A DNA stretch of 6,348 nt, taken from Actinomycetes bacterium. Its GTDB lineage: Bacteria > Actinomycetota > Actinomycetes > Actinomycetales > Beutenbergiaceae. Location of the stretch: the NCBI GenBank assembly GCA_021793935.1, contig JAJYRV010000123.1, positions 1-6,348 of the forward strand. The letters run 5' to 3'. The notes under the pieces were generated by a model that saw only the letters and a program-made list of their open reading frames with translations, was not told the DNA's origin and searched no databases. This document shows positions 1 to 6,348 of the stretch, piece after piece. A program made the translations under genes and the position numbers. How positions within the stretch are numbered: the first letter of the stretch is position 1; each line of letters starts with the position of its first letter.

Positions 1-990
1 GCCCTGAATCGGCTCGTAACCCGTTTTCCCCGCGTGTGGATTCGACCATATAACACGCGTGGCGAGTCCGCCCAGAAACCGCATCTGCGCGGCGAGGTCC
101 GCCGCGTCCCCGCGTTCCCAACCGTCGCTGGCGACGACGATGACCGCCCCGCGAGCCCCGCCGCGCCGGCCCCAGGTGCGCAGGAATTCCCCGAGGTTGT
201 CGGCGAGCCGGGTTCCGCCGGCCCAGTCGGGGATGAGCCGGCCCGCTTCGGCAAGGGCATCGTCGATGTCCGGGCATCGCAGCGCGGGGGTGATCCGGGT
301 GAGGCGGGTGCCGATCGCGAATGCTTCCGCCTGTGGCGCGCGTGAACACACGTGGTGGGCGAGCCGGAGCAGGGAATCGGCGTAGGGCTTCATCGAGCCG
401 GAGACGTCGATGAGGAACACGATCCGCCGCGGGCGCCGCCGCCGCTGGGCGTAGCGCAGCGGGCCGGGTTCGCCCCCGCGGCGGCGTTGATCGCGCACCG
501 TGCGCACTCGGTCGATCTGCCCGTGGCTGGCCGGCTCGAGGCGCCGGGTGACCCTCGTGGGCGCGGGGATCGGCAGCGCCGCGAACTGCCGGGCCAGGAT
601 CCGCCGCTCCGCTTTCGACAGGCTCGCGATATCGCGGTTGCGCAGCACCTCCGCCTCGGATGCGAGCGCGGCCATGGGGGTCTCCTCGCCGGGTTCACCG
701 CCCTCGAGCCCCGCCTCGTACCCGGTCGTGATCGCGGGGCTCGCGCGGGTGGGCGTGGGGAGCGGGTCGGTGCTGAACCACGTGCGAAACGCGTAGTCGT
801 AGGCCCCGATGTGGGCGGCGCTCGTACAAAAAACTGCCCGCCCGGCCCAATAGACATCACGCGGGTTGCCGTAGTCGAGGTGAGCGACGGCGTCGATGAA
901 GGTATGCGTTGCCGCCATCGTCACGGGCAGGCCCCCGCGCCGAAGCACCCCTGCGAACCCGGCAAGGACTTCTTCGGCGGAGGTGTTCAC
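1..990 (-). CDS. coxE: CoxE-like VWA-domain maturation protein (partial, C-terminus off the left edge)
   Basis: I translated this frame by hand: 330 codons run open from a GTG at 990-988 to the window edge. The C-terminal half is a von Willebrand factor A domain. A basic stretch (RRRRPRR, residues 183-189) leads into IVFLIDVSGSM, giving the MIDAS motif DxSxS at 195-199. The other two metal-site positions are also present: Thr260 in WAGGT and Asp289 in SDGWERGD. This set, including the SDGWxRGD form, is typical of the CoxE family. The first 180 residues are the less conserved N-terminal part, with an acidic linker near 95-105. CoxE partners CoxD in post-translational assembly of the CODH active site in Oligotropha (Afipia) carboxidovorans; a role on this enzyme is inferred from the neighbourhood. 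The GTG start overlaps the coxD stop (GTGA, 990-987) and no Shine-Dalgarno is visible, so translation is probably coupled to coxD. Family members are usually somewhat under 400 residues, so only a short C-terminal piece should be missing. Confidence 0.88.
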   Translation of the reverse strand, partial: MNTSAEEVLAGFAGVLRRGGLPVTMAATHTFIDAVAHLDYGNPRDVYWAGRAVFCTSAAHIGAYDYAFRTWFSTDPLPTPTRASPAITTGYEAGLEGGEPGEETPMAALASEAEVLRNRDIASLSKAERRILARQFAALPIPAPTRVTRRLEPASHGQIDRVRTVRDQRRRGGEPGPLRYAQRRRRPRRIVFLIDVSGSMKPYADSLLRLAHHVCSRAPQAEAFAIGTRLTRITPALRCPDIDDALAEAGRLIPDWAGGTRLADNLGEFLRTWGRRGGARGAVIVVASDGWERGDAADLAAQMRFLGGLATRVIWSNPHAGKTGYEPIQG

Positions 991-1919
991 GAGGCGAGCA
1001 GCTTGTCCAGGGCGAGGCGGACGTCGTCGATGTCGCTGCGGTGCTTACACAGCGCCCCGATGGTGGCCGAGGCCGAGGCGATGTCTAGCTCACCGGCACC
1101 GAGGTGGTGCAGGGCGCGAGCCCAGTCGAGGGTCTCCGCTACGCCGGGGGTCTTGATGAGGTCGCCCTCGCGGCGCAGGTGCGCGACGGCGCCCGCGAGC
1201 TGCTGGGCCAGTTTGGGGGGCACCTCGGGCAGGCGGCGGCGAATGATGGCGACCTCGCGTTCGAGCCCGGGGTGATCGATCCAGTGGTAGAGGCAGCGTC
1301 GCTTGAGGGCGTCGTGCAGTTCCCGGGTGCCGTTGGAGGTCATCACGACGATGGGAGGAACTTTGGCCTTCACCGTGCCGAACTCTGGAATCGAGACCTG
1401 ATTGGCGGAGAGCACTTCGAGGAGGAAGGCCTCGAACTCGTCATCCGCGCGGTCGATCTCGTCGATGAGGAGCACCACCGGCGCTTCTTGGAGGGCGCGC
1501 AGGATCGGGCGGGAAAGGAGGAACCGCTCATCGAACAGGGAGCCCTCCAGGCCGGCGAGGTCGGCGGGCTCGGAGGTGCCTGCCGAGAAGGAGGCCTCCG
1601 CCGCGCGCAGGTGCAGGATCTGTTTGGTGAAATCCCAGTCGTACAGCGCCTGGGTGGAGTCGATGCCTTCGTAGCACTGCAGTCGAATGAGGTCGAGCCC
1701 GAGCCCGTCTGCGAGGGCTTCGGCGAGCGCGGTTTTTCCCGCTCCGGGTTCCCCTTCCAACAGCAGCGGGCGCCCCATCGCGATCGCGAGGTAGGTGATC
1801 GTCGCCAGGCCCTCGTCACTGAGGTAGTCGACGGAGTCGAGCACGGACTCCACGTCGGCGGTTGAGGTGATGGCTGCCACAGATTCAGGATAGAACATAA
1901 GAAAGGTGGCGAACACCAT
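987..1919 (-). CDS. coxD: CoxD-like MoxR-family AAA+ ATPase (cofactor-assembly chaperone)
   Basis: The 310-residue product has a single MoxR-type AAA+ module. Walker A is GEPGAGKT (56-63), Walker B is VVLLIDEID (148-156), sensor 1 lies in VVMTSNGTREL (191-201), and KRRC (206-209) is the likely arginine-finger/sensor region, followed by the YHWIDHP stretch common in this family. The C-terminal helical lid follows to residue 310. Length matches CoxD proteins (about 290-310 residues). CoxD of the carboxidotroph system is an ATP-dependent unfoldase-like protein needed to build the sulfur- and copper-bearing Mo site; action on the neighbouring enzyme is inferred. It is the first gene of a leftward pair with coxE (4-bp overlap) and divergent from coxS. 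The start is uncertain. ATG at 1919 has GAGGGG only 18 nt upstream, and an in-frame TAA lies just upstream at 1928-1926, so no earlier start exists. ATG 1898 (Met8) and GTG 1880 (Val14) are alternatives without a clear RBS. Confidence 0.92.
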   Translation of the reverse strand: MVFATFLMFYPESVAAITSTADVESVLDSVDYLSDEGLATITYLAIAMGRPLLLEGEPGAGKTALAEALADGLGLDLIRLQCYEGIDSTQALYDWDFTKQILHLRAAEASFSAGTSEPADLAGLEGSLFDERFLLSRPILRALQEAPVVLLIDEIDRADDEFEAFLLEVLSANQVSIPEFGTVKAKVPPIVVMTSNGTRELHDALKRRCLYHWIDHPGLEREVAIIRRRLPEVPPKLAQQLAGAVAHLRREGDLIKTPGVAETLDWARALHHLGAGELDIASASATIGALCKHRSDIDDVRLALDKLLAS

Positions 1920-1951
1920 ATTGAATTACGCAAGGTTCCCCTCACTTTAAT

Positions 1952-1981
1952 TTGACAACTCCCGCAGAGTGTGCATATGGG
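1952..1981 (+). promoter_or_regulatory. Candidate sigma-70-type promoter for the coxSLMG operon
   Basis: A perfect TTGACA -35 hexamer lies at 1952-1957. Possible -10 hexamers are TATGGG (1976-1981, 18-bp spacer) or CATATG (1974-1979, 16-bp spacer); both are weak. A better -10 match, TACGCT (1983-1988), is too far away (25 bp) to pair with this -35. Transcription would start near 1988, giving a leader of about 40 nt before the coxS ATG. This is a pattern match only. Confidence 0.4.
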
Positions 1982-1992
1982 CTACGCTGGCG

Positions 1993-2009
1993 CTAAGAGT
2001 CACTCTCAG
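1993..2009. promoter_or_regulatory. 17-bp imperfect palindrome, candidate operator
   Basis: The sequence CTAAGAGTCACTCTCAG is symmetric around C2001, with 7 of 8 base pairs matching (the mismatch is A1995/C2007). It sits just downstream of the expected transcription start and just before the coxS ribosome binding site, a common place for a repressor operator. A one-base centre makes it a poor RNA hairpin unless the inner pair opens, so DNA binding by a dimeric regulator is the more natural reading. No regulator gene is visible in the window. Confidence 0.35.
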
Positions 2010-2012
2010 GGC

Positions 2013-2019
2013 AAAGGAG
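2013..2019 (+). promoter_or_regulatory. Ribosome binding site of coxS
   Basis: AAAGGAG lies 8 nt upstream of the ATG at 2028, which is good spacing. It supports this ATG as the coxS start over the internal Met codon at residue 8. Confidence 0.75.
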
Positions 2020-2027
2020 CGTAGAGG

Positions 2028-2504
2028 ATGACGGCACGAAAAATCACCATGACGGTCGATGGGGTCACCTACACCGACACTGTCGAACCGCGAATGCTGC
2101 TCGTGCAGTACTTGCGCGAGGTGTTGGGAAAGACGGGAACCGTGGTCGGCTGCGACACGAGCAACTGCGGGGCATGCACGATCGACGTGAACGGGGCGAG
2201 CGTGAAGTCGTGCACGATGCTCGCCGTCGAGGCCGACGATTGCGAAGTGCTCACGATCGAAGGGCTCGCCTCGAACGGGGAACTGCACCCGTTGCAGCGC
2301 GCGTTCAACGACTGCCACGGGCTGCAGTGCGGCTTCTGCACCCCCGGAATGATCATGCAAGCCAAGTCCCTCCTGAGCGAGAACCCCGCGCCCACCGACA
2401 CCGAAGTGCGCGAAGGACTCCAAGGGAACCTGTGCCGGTGTACCGGCTATCAGAACATCGTCGCCGCGGTTCAACAAGCAGCGAGTGAGGGGGCACAGCA
2501 ATGA
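2028..2504 (+). CDS. coxS: CODH-type molybdenum hydroxylase, small [2Fe-2S] subunit
   Basis: The 158-residue protein is the electron-relay subunit of a heterotrimeric molybdenum hydroxylase. It carries two [2Fe-2S] clusters that pass electrons from the Mo centre to FAD. The plant-ferredoxin-like N-terminal cluster is held by Cys42, 47, 50 and 62 ([10 protein letters not shown], then SC). The C-terminal helical domain holds the second cluster through Cys101 and 104 (CGFCTPG) and Cys136 and 138 (NLCRCTGY). All eight ligands are present and length is normal for the family. There is no signal peptide, as expected for a cytoplasmic enzyme. The gene opens the rightward operon and its TGA overlaps the coxL ATG (ATGA, 2501-2504). 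CoxS-type subunits look alike across substrates, so this sequence alone does not say which compound is oxidised. Confidence 0.95.
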   Translation: MTARKITMTVDGVTYTDTVEPRMLLVQYLREVLGKTGTVVGCDTSNCGACTIDVNGASVKSCTMLAVEADDCEVLTIEGLASNGELHPLQRAFNDCHGLQCGFCTPGMIMQAKSLLSENPAPTDTEVREGLQGNLCRCTGYQNIVAAVQQAASEGAQQ

Positions 2505-4870
2505 CGATCCTCGATGCACCCGAGCGCGAGATCGGTCGGGCCCGGACGCGGAAGGAAGACGCCCGGCTCATCACCGGTCGCACCCGCTTCACGGACAACA
2601 TTTCCTTGCCGGGCATGCTGCACCTGGCGATGGTGCGCAGCCCCGTGGCCCACGCGAAGATCCTTTCGGTCGATGTGACCAAGGCGAAGAACTCCCCCGG
2701 CGTCATCGCCGTGCTCACCGGCGCCGACCTCGCCGATGTTCAAGGCAGTTTGCCGAACGCCTGGCCCGTCACCCCCGATCAGAAGGCGCCACCGCGCCCG
2801 TCGGTTGCGGTCGATAAGGTCGCCTTCGCCGGCGATATCGTTGCCGTCGTCGCGGCCCGCTCCGCAGCCGAGGCCCGTGACGCTCAGGAACTCGTCGATG
2901 TCGAGTACGAGAACCTCCCGGTCGTGCTCGACCTGGCCGCCGCTGCTCGTGATGAGCAGCTGGTCCACGAGGAACTCGGCACGAACGTCTCCGCGACGTG
3001 GGTGTTCGACTCCGCCGAGGCCGGCACGGGCAGCGACGTGGAGGAATCCCTTGCGAATTCCGACGTCGTCGTCGAACGGACCTTCCGCCAACAACGCCTC
3101 ATTCCGGCGTTCATGGAGCCCCGCTCGACCGTCGTGGACCCTACCGGTGAGCAGATCACGATGTGGTCGGCCACGCAGATCCCCCACATCCTCAAACTCA
3201 TGCTCGCGATGACCCTCGGGATCCCCGAGAGCAAGTTACGCGTCGTCGCACCGGACGTGGGCGGGGGCTTCGGCGGCAAACTCGCGGTCACCCCCGAGGA
3301 AGCGATCACTCTCCTCGTCGCCCGCCGGCTCGGCAAGCCGTGTAAATACACAGAGACCCGCAGCGAGTCCCTCCAAGGGGCCCATCACGGGCGGGATCAG
3401 ATCCAGAAGATCCGGATCGGCGCGACCAGGGACGGCCGGGTCACGGGCCTGGATGTGCGGCTCCTGGCGGATATGGGCGCCTACCTCGGGCTCATCACCT
3501 CCGGGGTTCCCATCCTCGGGGCGTTCATGTTCAACGCGATCTACAAGTTCGATGCCTACCGGTTCGAATGCAAGAACATCTTCACGAACAAGGTGTGGAC
3601 GGATGCCTACCGCGGTGCCGGCCGGCCCGAAGCGACGTTCGGGATCGAACGGATCATGGATGAACTCGCCCTCGAACTGGGCATGGACCCGATGGAACTG
3701 CGCAGGAAGAACTGGATCGGGCACAAGGAGTTCCCATACACCACCGTCGCGGGCCTGGAATACGATACGGGCAACTACGAGGCTGCCACCGAGCGGGCGC
3801 TGGAACTGTTCGGCTACGAGGAGCTGCGCGAGGAGCAACAGCGCCGCCGGGAGGCGGGCGACCCGGTGCAACTGGGAATCGGGATCTCCACGTTCACCGA
3901 GATGTGCGGGCTCGCGCCCTCCCGGGTGCTCGGCTCCCTCAGTTACGGGGCCGGGGGCTGGGAGTATGCCCAAGTGCGGGTCCTGCCCACCGGAAACGTT
4001 GAGGTCGTCACCGGCTCCAGCCCGCACGGGCAGGGGCACGTGACCTCGTGGAGCCAACTCGTGGCCGACCGGCTCGGGGTCCCGTTCGAGAACGTGGAAG
4101 TGCTCCACGGCGATACCCATATCGCGCAGAAGGGTATGGACACCTACGGGTCGAGGTCGCTCGCCGTCGGCGGGATGGCCGTCCTCGCCGCTGCCGACAA
4201 GGTGATCGAGAAGGCGAAGGTCATCGCCGCGCACATGCTCGAGGCGAGCGAGGTCGACGTCGAATTCGCTGATGGTACCTTCGGCGTGAAGGGGACCGAT
4301 AAGGGCGTCTCCCTCGCCGAGGTCTCGCTCGCCACGTTCGCCGCCCACGACCTGCCCGACGGCGTCGAACCGAGCCTGGATTCGGATGCGACGTTCGATC
4401 CGGAGAACTTCTCCTACCCGCACGGCACGCACCTCGCTGCGATGGAGGTCGACACCGAGACGGGGCAGGTGAAGATCCGCAAGTACGTATGCGTCGATGA
4501 CATCGGCAACGTGGTCAACCCGCTCCTGGTCGACGGGCAGGTGCACGGCGGGCTCGCGCAGGGGATCGCCCAGGCACTGTTCGAAGAGGCGGTCTACGAC
4601 GACTCGGGGACCCTGCTGACGGCGTCCTTCACCGACTACCTGCTCCCCAGTGCCGCCGACCTGCCGGAGTTCATCACCGATCGGACGGAAACCCCCTCCA
4701 CGACGAACGAACTCGGGGTCAAAGGGGTGGGCGAGGCCGGTACCATCGCCTCCACTCCGGCGATCGTCAACGGAATTCTCGACGCGATCCGGCACCTGGG
4801 TGTCGACGACGTCGAGATGCCCTGCTCCCCCGCCCGGGTCTGGAACGCGATCAACGCGAAGAAGGAGTGA
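2501..4870 (+). CDS. coxL: CODH-like molybdenum hydroxylase, large (Mo-cofactor) subunit, form II
   Basis: The 789-residue protein is the catalytic subunit that binds molybdopterin cytosine dinucleotide in this family. The N-terminal aldehyde oxidase/xanthine dehydrogenase a/b hammerhead domain covers roughly residues 15-145 and the Mo-binding region follows. The glycine-rich cofactor loop GGGFGGK is at 254-260, the active-site loop AYRGAGR at 369-375, a cofactor-contact segment HGQGH at 509-513, and the catalytic glutamate is Glu745 in KGVGEAG (741-747). Proven CO dehydrogenases (form I) have AYxCSFR, whose Cys carries the Cu-S-Mo bridge; here that position is Gly372, so this is form II. Form II or closely related enzymes include putative CODHs and also dehydrogenases for aldehydes or N-heterocycles, so the substrate is open. 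The start ATG overlaps the coxS stop, with GAGGGGG 7 nt upstream (2487-2493). The S-L-M order also fits form II. Confidence 0.95.
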   Translation: MTILDAPEREIGRARTRKEDARLITGRTRFTDNISLPGMLHLAMVRSPVAHAKILSVDVTKAKNSPGVIAVLTGADLADVQGSLPNAWPVTPDQKAPPRPSVAVDKVAFAGDIVAVVAARSAAEARDAQELVDVEYENLPVVLDLAAAARDEQLVHEELGTNVSATWVFDSAEAGTGSDVEESLANSDVVVERTFRQQRLIPAFMEPRSTVVDPTGEQITMWSATQIPHILKLMLAMTLGIPESKLRVVAPDVGGGFGGKLAVTPEEAITLLVARRLGKPCKYTETRSESLQGAHHGRDQIQKIRIGATRDGRVTGLDVRLLADMGAYLGLITSGVPILGAFMFNAIYKFDAYRFECKNIFTNKVWTDAYRGAGRPEATFGIERIMDELALELGMDPMELRRKNWIGHKEFPYTTVAGLEYDTGNYEAATERALELFGYEELREEQQRRREAGDPVQLGIGISTFTEMCGLAPSRVLGSLSYGAGGWEYAQVRVLPTGNVEVVTGSSPHGQGHVTSWSQLVADRLGVPFENVEVLHGDTHIAQKGMDTYGSRSLAVGGMAVLAAADKVIEKAKVIAAHMLEASEVDVEFADGTFGVKGTDKGVSLAEVSLATFAAHDLPDGVEPSLDSDATFDPENFSYPHGTHLAAMEVDTETGQVKIRKYVCVDDIGNVVNPLLVDGQVHGGLAQGIAQALFEEAVYDDSGTLLTASFTDYLLPSAADLPEFITDRTETPSTTNELGVKGVGEAGTIASTPAIVNGILDAIRHLGVDDVEMPCSPARVWNAINAKKE
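4861..4867 (+). promoter_or_regulatory. Ribosome binding site of coxM, inside the end of coxL
   Basis: GAAGGAG lies 4 nt before the ATG at 4872 and is formed by the last sense codons of coxL. It fixes ATG 4872 as the coxM start, although the frame is open further upstream inside coxL, and implies coupled translation. Confidence 0.7.
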
Positions 4871-4871
4871 C

Positions 4872-5729
4872 ATGATTCCCAGTGCTTTCGAATATGAGGC
4901 CCCCACGTCCACCGCTGAGGCGGTGGAGCTGCTCGCCGGCGCCCCGATGGGGGCGAAGATCCTTGCCGGTGGGCAGAGTTTCATCCCCGTGCTGCGCCTT
5001 CGGATGGCCGACCCCGAACTCGTCGTCGGACTCGCAAAGGTCCCGGGACTGGAGGGCGCGCGGATGGATGGGGGCGAGCTCGTGATCGGCGCGATGACGA
5101 CCCACGCGGCAGCGGCGCGAGATCCCCTGATTCAGGAACATGCTCCCCTGCTCGCAAAAGCGGCCGCGACCGTGGCGGATCCACAGGTTCGCCACCGGGG
5201 CACCATCGGCGGGTCCGCAGCGCACGCGGACCCCGCCGGTGATATCGGCACCTGCCTGCTCGCGATGGATGCGGAACTACGCATCGCCGGGCCCGGCGGG
5301 GAGCGCAGTGTTCCGGCAGCGGACTTCTTCATCGATGTGTTCACCACCGACTTGGATGAGGACGAGCTCCTCACCGAGATCCGCCTCCCCTCCTTCCGAG
5401 GCTGGAGCGCGCATTACGAGAAGTTCAACCGGGTCGCACAGCAGTGGTCCATCGTTGCCGCCGGCGCACTCCTGCGGATCGAGGGAGGCACGATCTCTGA
5501 CGCCCGCATCGGCCTGACGAACATGGGCCCCACTCCCCTGCGGGCGACCGGTGTGGAGGCCGCCCTGGCCGGGTGCCCGCTCGATGCGAGCGCGATCGCC
5601 GATGCGTGCGCGTCAGCGGCCGAGGGGACCGACCCCCAAAGCGACCTGAACGGGGATGCCAACTACCGTAAACACCTTGCCGAGGTGCTCACCCGCCGGG
5701 CGGTTCTCGCGGCAGCGGAAGTGGAATAA
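4872..5729 (+). CDS. coxM: CODH-type molybdenum hydroxylase, medium FAD-binding subunit
   Basis: The 285-residue protein is the flavoprotein subunit that takes electrons from the CoxS iron-sulfur clusters onto FAD and passes them to an acceptor. The N-terminal PCMH-type FAD-binding domain shows both expected motifs: AGGQS at residues 32-36 and TIGGS at 111-115 (within RGTIGGSAAHADPAGD). The C-terminal CO dehydrogenase flavoprotein domain begins near residue 175 (KFNRVAQQWSIV) and runs to the end. Length is typical (about 280-295). The ATG lies one base after the coxL TGA, and the TAA is embedded in the coxG ribosome binding site, so coxM is co-translated on both sides. The A-xx-QSxxP segment is intact, suggesting a normal flavin site. 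Like coxS, it does not discriminate between substrates. Confidence 0.95.
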   Translation: MIPSAFEYEAPTSTAEAVELLAGAPMGAKILAGGQSFIPVLRLRMADPELVVGLAKVPGLEGARMDGGELVIGAMTTHAAAARDPLIQEHAPLLAKAAATVADPQVRHRGTIGGSAAHADPAGDIGTCLLAMDAELRIAGPGGERSVPAADFFIDVFTTDLDEDELLTEIRLPSFRGWSAHYEKFNRVAQQWSIVAAGALLRIEGGTISDARIGLTNMGPTPLRATGVEAALAGCPLDASAIADACASAAEGTDPQSDLNGDANYRKHLAEVLTRRAVLAAAEVE

Positions 5730-5734
5730 GGAGG
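5728..5734 (+). promoter_or_regulatory. Ribosome binding site of coxG
   Basis: AAGGAGG is a near-perfect anti-16S match that shares bases with the coxM TAA stop. It lies 4 nt before GTG 5739, so it decides for this GTG start; no ATG is suitably spaced. Confidence 0.75.
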
Positions 5735-5738
5735 ATCA

Positions 5739-6203
5739 GTGGAACTCGAGCACCAGTTTGAGGTACCGGCAGATAAAGCGACGACGTGGGCGACCTTCAA
5801 CGACTTGGAACAGGTCGTTCCGTGTTTCCCCGGTGGCACGTTGACGAGCGTTGACGGCGACGACTTCGAAGGGACGGTGCGCCTCAAGCTCGGTCCGATC
5901 TCCCTCACCTACAAGGGGACGGGCAAGTTCGTCGAGCGCGACGAGGCGGCCGGCCGGGTCGTCATGGAAGCCCAAGGAGTGGACCGTCGCGGAAACGGAA
6001 CCGCCGGGATCACCGTGACCGCCACGATGAGTGAATCCGGCGACGGCACGACGATCGACGTCCACAGCGCCGTCAACATCTCCGGCAAGCCCGCGCAGTT
6101 CGGGCGCGGTCTCATCCAGCGGGTCTCGGACCGGATGCTCGGCCAGTTCCTCGACTGCATGAAGGAGAAGATGGCCAGCGGTGGGGCGGATCTCACTCCG
6201 TGA
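5739..6203 (+). CDS. coxG: CoxG-like SRPBCC-fold protein (short form)
   Basis: The 154-residue protein matches the CoxG/SRPBCC (START-like, hydrophobic-pocket) family. It begins with the ELEHQFEVPADKATTWATFNDLEQVVPCFPG pattern (first helix and PG turn, residues 2-32), has the strands GTVRLKLGPISLTYKGTG (45-62), and ends with GKPAQFGRGLIQRVSDRMLGQFLDCM, the long C-terminal helix. In carboxidotrophs CoxG is linked to membrane recruitment of CODH, and in mycobacteria to delivering menaquinone as electron acceptor. A comparable role here would connect the enzyme to the respiratory chain (inference). The protein stops about 15 residues after the helix, with no hydrophobic or long flexible C-terminal tail such as the longer CoxG proteins (about 200 residues) carry. 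It is the last gene of the rightward operon, and its final 11 bases overlap a convergent gene. Confidence 0.85.
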   Translation: MELEHQFEVPADKATTWATFNDLEQVVPCFPGGTLTSVDGDDFEGTVRLKLGPISLTYKGTGKFVERDEAAGRVVMEAQGVDRRGNGTAGITVTATMSESGDGTTIDVHSAVNISGKPAQFGRGLIQRVSDRMLGQFLDCMKEKMASGGADLTP

Positions 6204-6348
6204 TGTTGGTTGACGACGAGCGCCAGAAGTACCTGCGCACGTCGTCAGCCTCCACTCGGAATTCCCCGCCACCGTCGGCACCGTTGTCCGGCCCCCAGGG
6301 GTTACGCATCCACACACTCCCGTCTGGTTCGATCCGGGTCACGACGTA
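6193..6348 (-). CDS. C-terminal fragment of a calpain-like (C2) cysteine peptidase domain protein (partial)
   Basis: Hand translation of the - strand from the window edge gives 51 sense codons ending in TGA at 6195-6193. The visible part starts YVVTRIEPDGSVWMRNPWG and ends RRYFWRSSSTNITE. The hydrophobic strand, the D-G turn, the strand with RNPWG and then a terminal FRVEADDVRRYF element resemble the last part of bacterial calpain-like domains, where the Asn of NPWG completes the Cys-His-Asn triad. The Cys and His parts would lie beyond the right edge, so activity cannot be judged. Calpain-like domains occur in actinobacterial secreted or WXG100-associated proteins, but nothing upstream is visible to support that here. 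The gene converges on coxG and overlaps it by 11 bp. It is not recognisably part of the cox system. Confidence 0.55.
   Translation of the reverse strand, partial: YVVTRIEPDGSVWMRNPWGPDNGADGGGEFRVEADDVRRYFWRSSSTNITE

Larger units (their letters stand above)
1920..2027. promoter_or_regulatory. Divergent intergenic regulatory region between coxD and coxS
   Basis: This 108-bp stretch separates two divergent operons and is visibly more AT-rich on its coxD side than the surrounding genes. It contains a rightward promoter candidate, an imperfect palindrome and the coxS ribosome binding site, listed separately. For the leftward operon the best -10 candidate is TAAAGT on the - strand (1949-1944, fits TANNNT), but no convincing -35 lies 16-18 bp upstream of it. 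If that box is used, transcription would begin about 18 nt before the coxD ATG at 1919, giving a very short leader. Confidence 0.6.

Noticed and set aside
390..860. - strand frame starting MMSIGPGG and rich in Arg/Pro/Ser
   Set aside because: It is a shifted frame of coxE; the other - strand frame gives the VWA domain with all MIDAS residues.
352..1275. Open frame on the + strand (307 codons) opposite coxE and coxD
   Set aside because: It crosses the junction of two genes on the other strand that have intact catalytic motifs, and it reads as low-complexity Ala/Gly/Arg sequence.
1104..1865. + strand open frame (253 codons) opposite coxD
   Set aside because: It is a complement shadow of the AAA+ gene, without recognisable motifs.
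2501..4870. Annotation as a true (form I) carbon monoxide dehydrogenase large subunit
   Set aside because: The AYxCSFR signature is missing and the gene order is S-L-M, so CO oxidation is not supported by the sequence alone.
4650..4871. Upstream extension of the coxM frame inside coxL
   Set aside because: The added 74 residues are out-of-frame coxL sequence. GAAGGAG and the family N-terminus (MIPSAFEYEAP) fix the start at 4872.
3236..4984. Long open frame on the - strand (582 codons) opposite coxL
   Set aside because: It is antisense to a fully motif-supported coxL. Its composition is the His/Arg/Gly/Pro-rich type expected from the complement of GC-rich codons, and no family is recognisable.
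5736..6317. - strand frame of 193 codons across coxG and the right edge
   Set aside because: It is antisense to coxG over most of its length. Over the last 120 bases a different frame gives the coherent RNPWG-containing sequence instead.
6196..6348. Search for a terminator after coxG
   Set aside because: No GC-rich hairpin followed by a T-run was found on either strand, and the region is better explained as coding on the - strand.

Overview
The window is about 65% G+C by eye, with strong GC preference at third codon positions, GTG starts and tight operons with ATGA/GTGA overlaps. Together with the protein sequences this suggests a high-GC Gram-positive (Actinomycetota). Genus cannot be decided from the sequence alone.

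Almost the whole window is one locus for a molybdenum hydroxylase of the carbon monoxide dehydrogenase (CODH) / xanthine dehydrogenase family, with maturation and accessory genes. To the right of a 108-bp intergenic region, on the + strand, lie coxS (two [2Fe-2S] clusters, 2028-2504), coxL (molybdenum-cofactor subunit, 2501-4870), coxM (FAD subunit, 4872-5729) and a coxG-like SRPBCC gene (5739-6203). They are separated by a 4-bp overlap, a 1-nt gap and a 9-nt gap, so they are almost certainly one transcript. To the left, on the - strand, lie coxD (MoxR-type AAA+ ATPase, 1919-987) and coxE (VWA/MIDAS protein, 990 to beyond the left edge), overlapping by 4 bp. In the best-studied CODH system CoxD and CoxE mature the active site of the apo-enzyme. 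The divergent pair therefore plausibly makes the maturation machinery for the enzyme encoded opposite. The shared intergenic region holds a TTGACA promoter box facing coxS and a 17-bp imperfect palindrome that could be an operator.

The large subunit carries AYRGAGR at residues 369-375 where proven CO oxidisers (form I) have AYxCSFR. The gene order is S-L-M, not M-S-L. Both features place it in 'form II' (CODH-like), whose physiological substrate is unsettled. The Cys that carries the Cu-S-Mo site in form I is Gly372 here, so CO should not be assumed to be the substrate.

At the right edge, on the - strand, the last 51 codons of a different gene end inside the coxG 3' end (11-bp overlap). They contain an RNPWG motif typical of the Asn-bearing segment of calpain-like (C2) cysteine peptidases, so the cox operon probably ends at coxG. 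No RNA genes, insertion sequences, CRISPR arrays or long repeats were seen.
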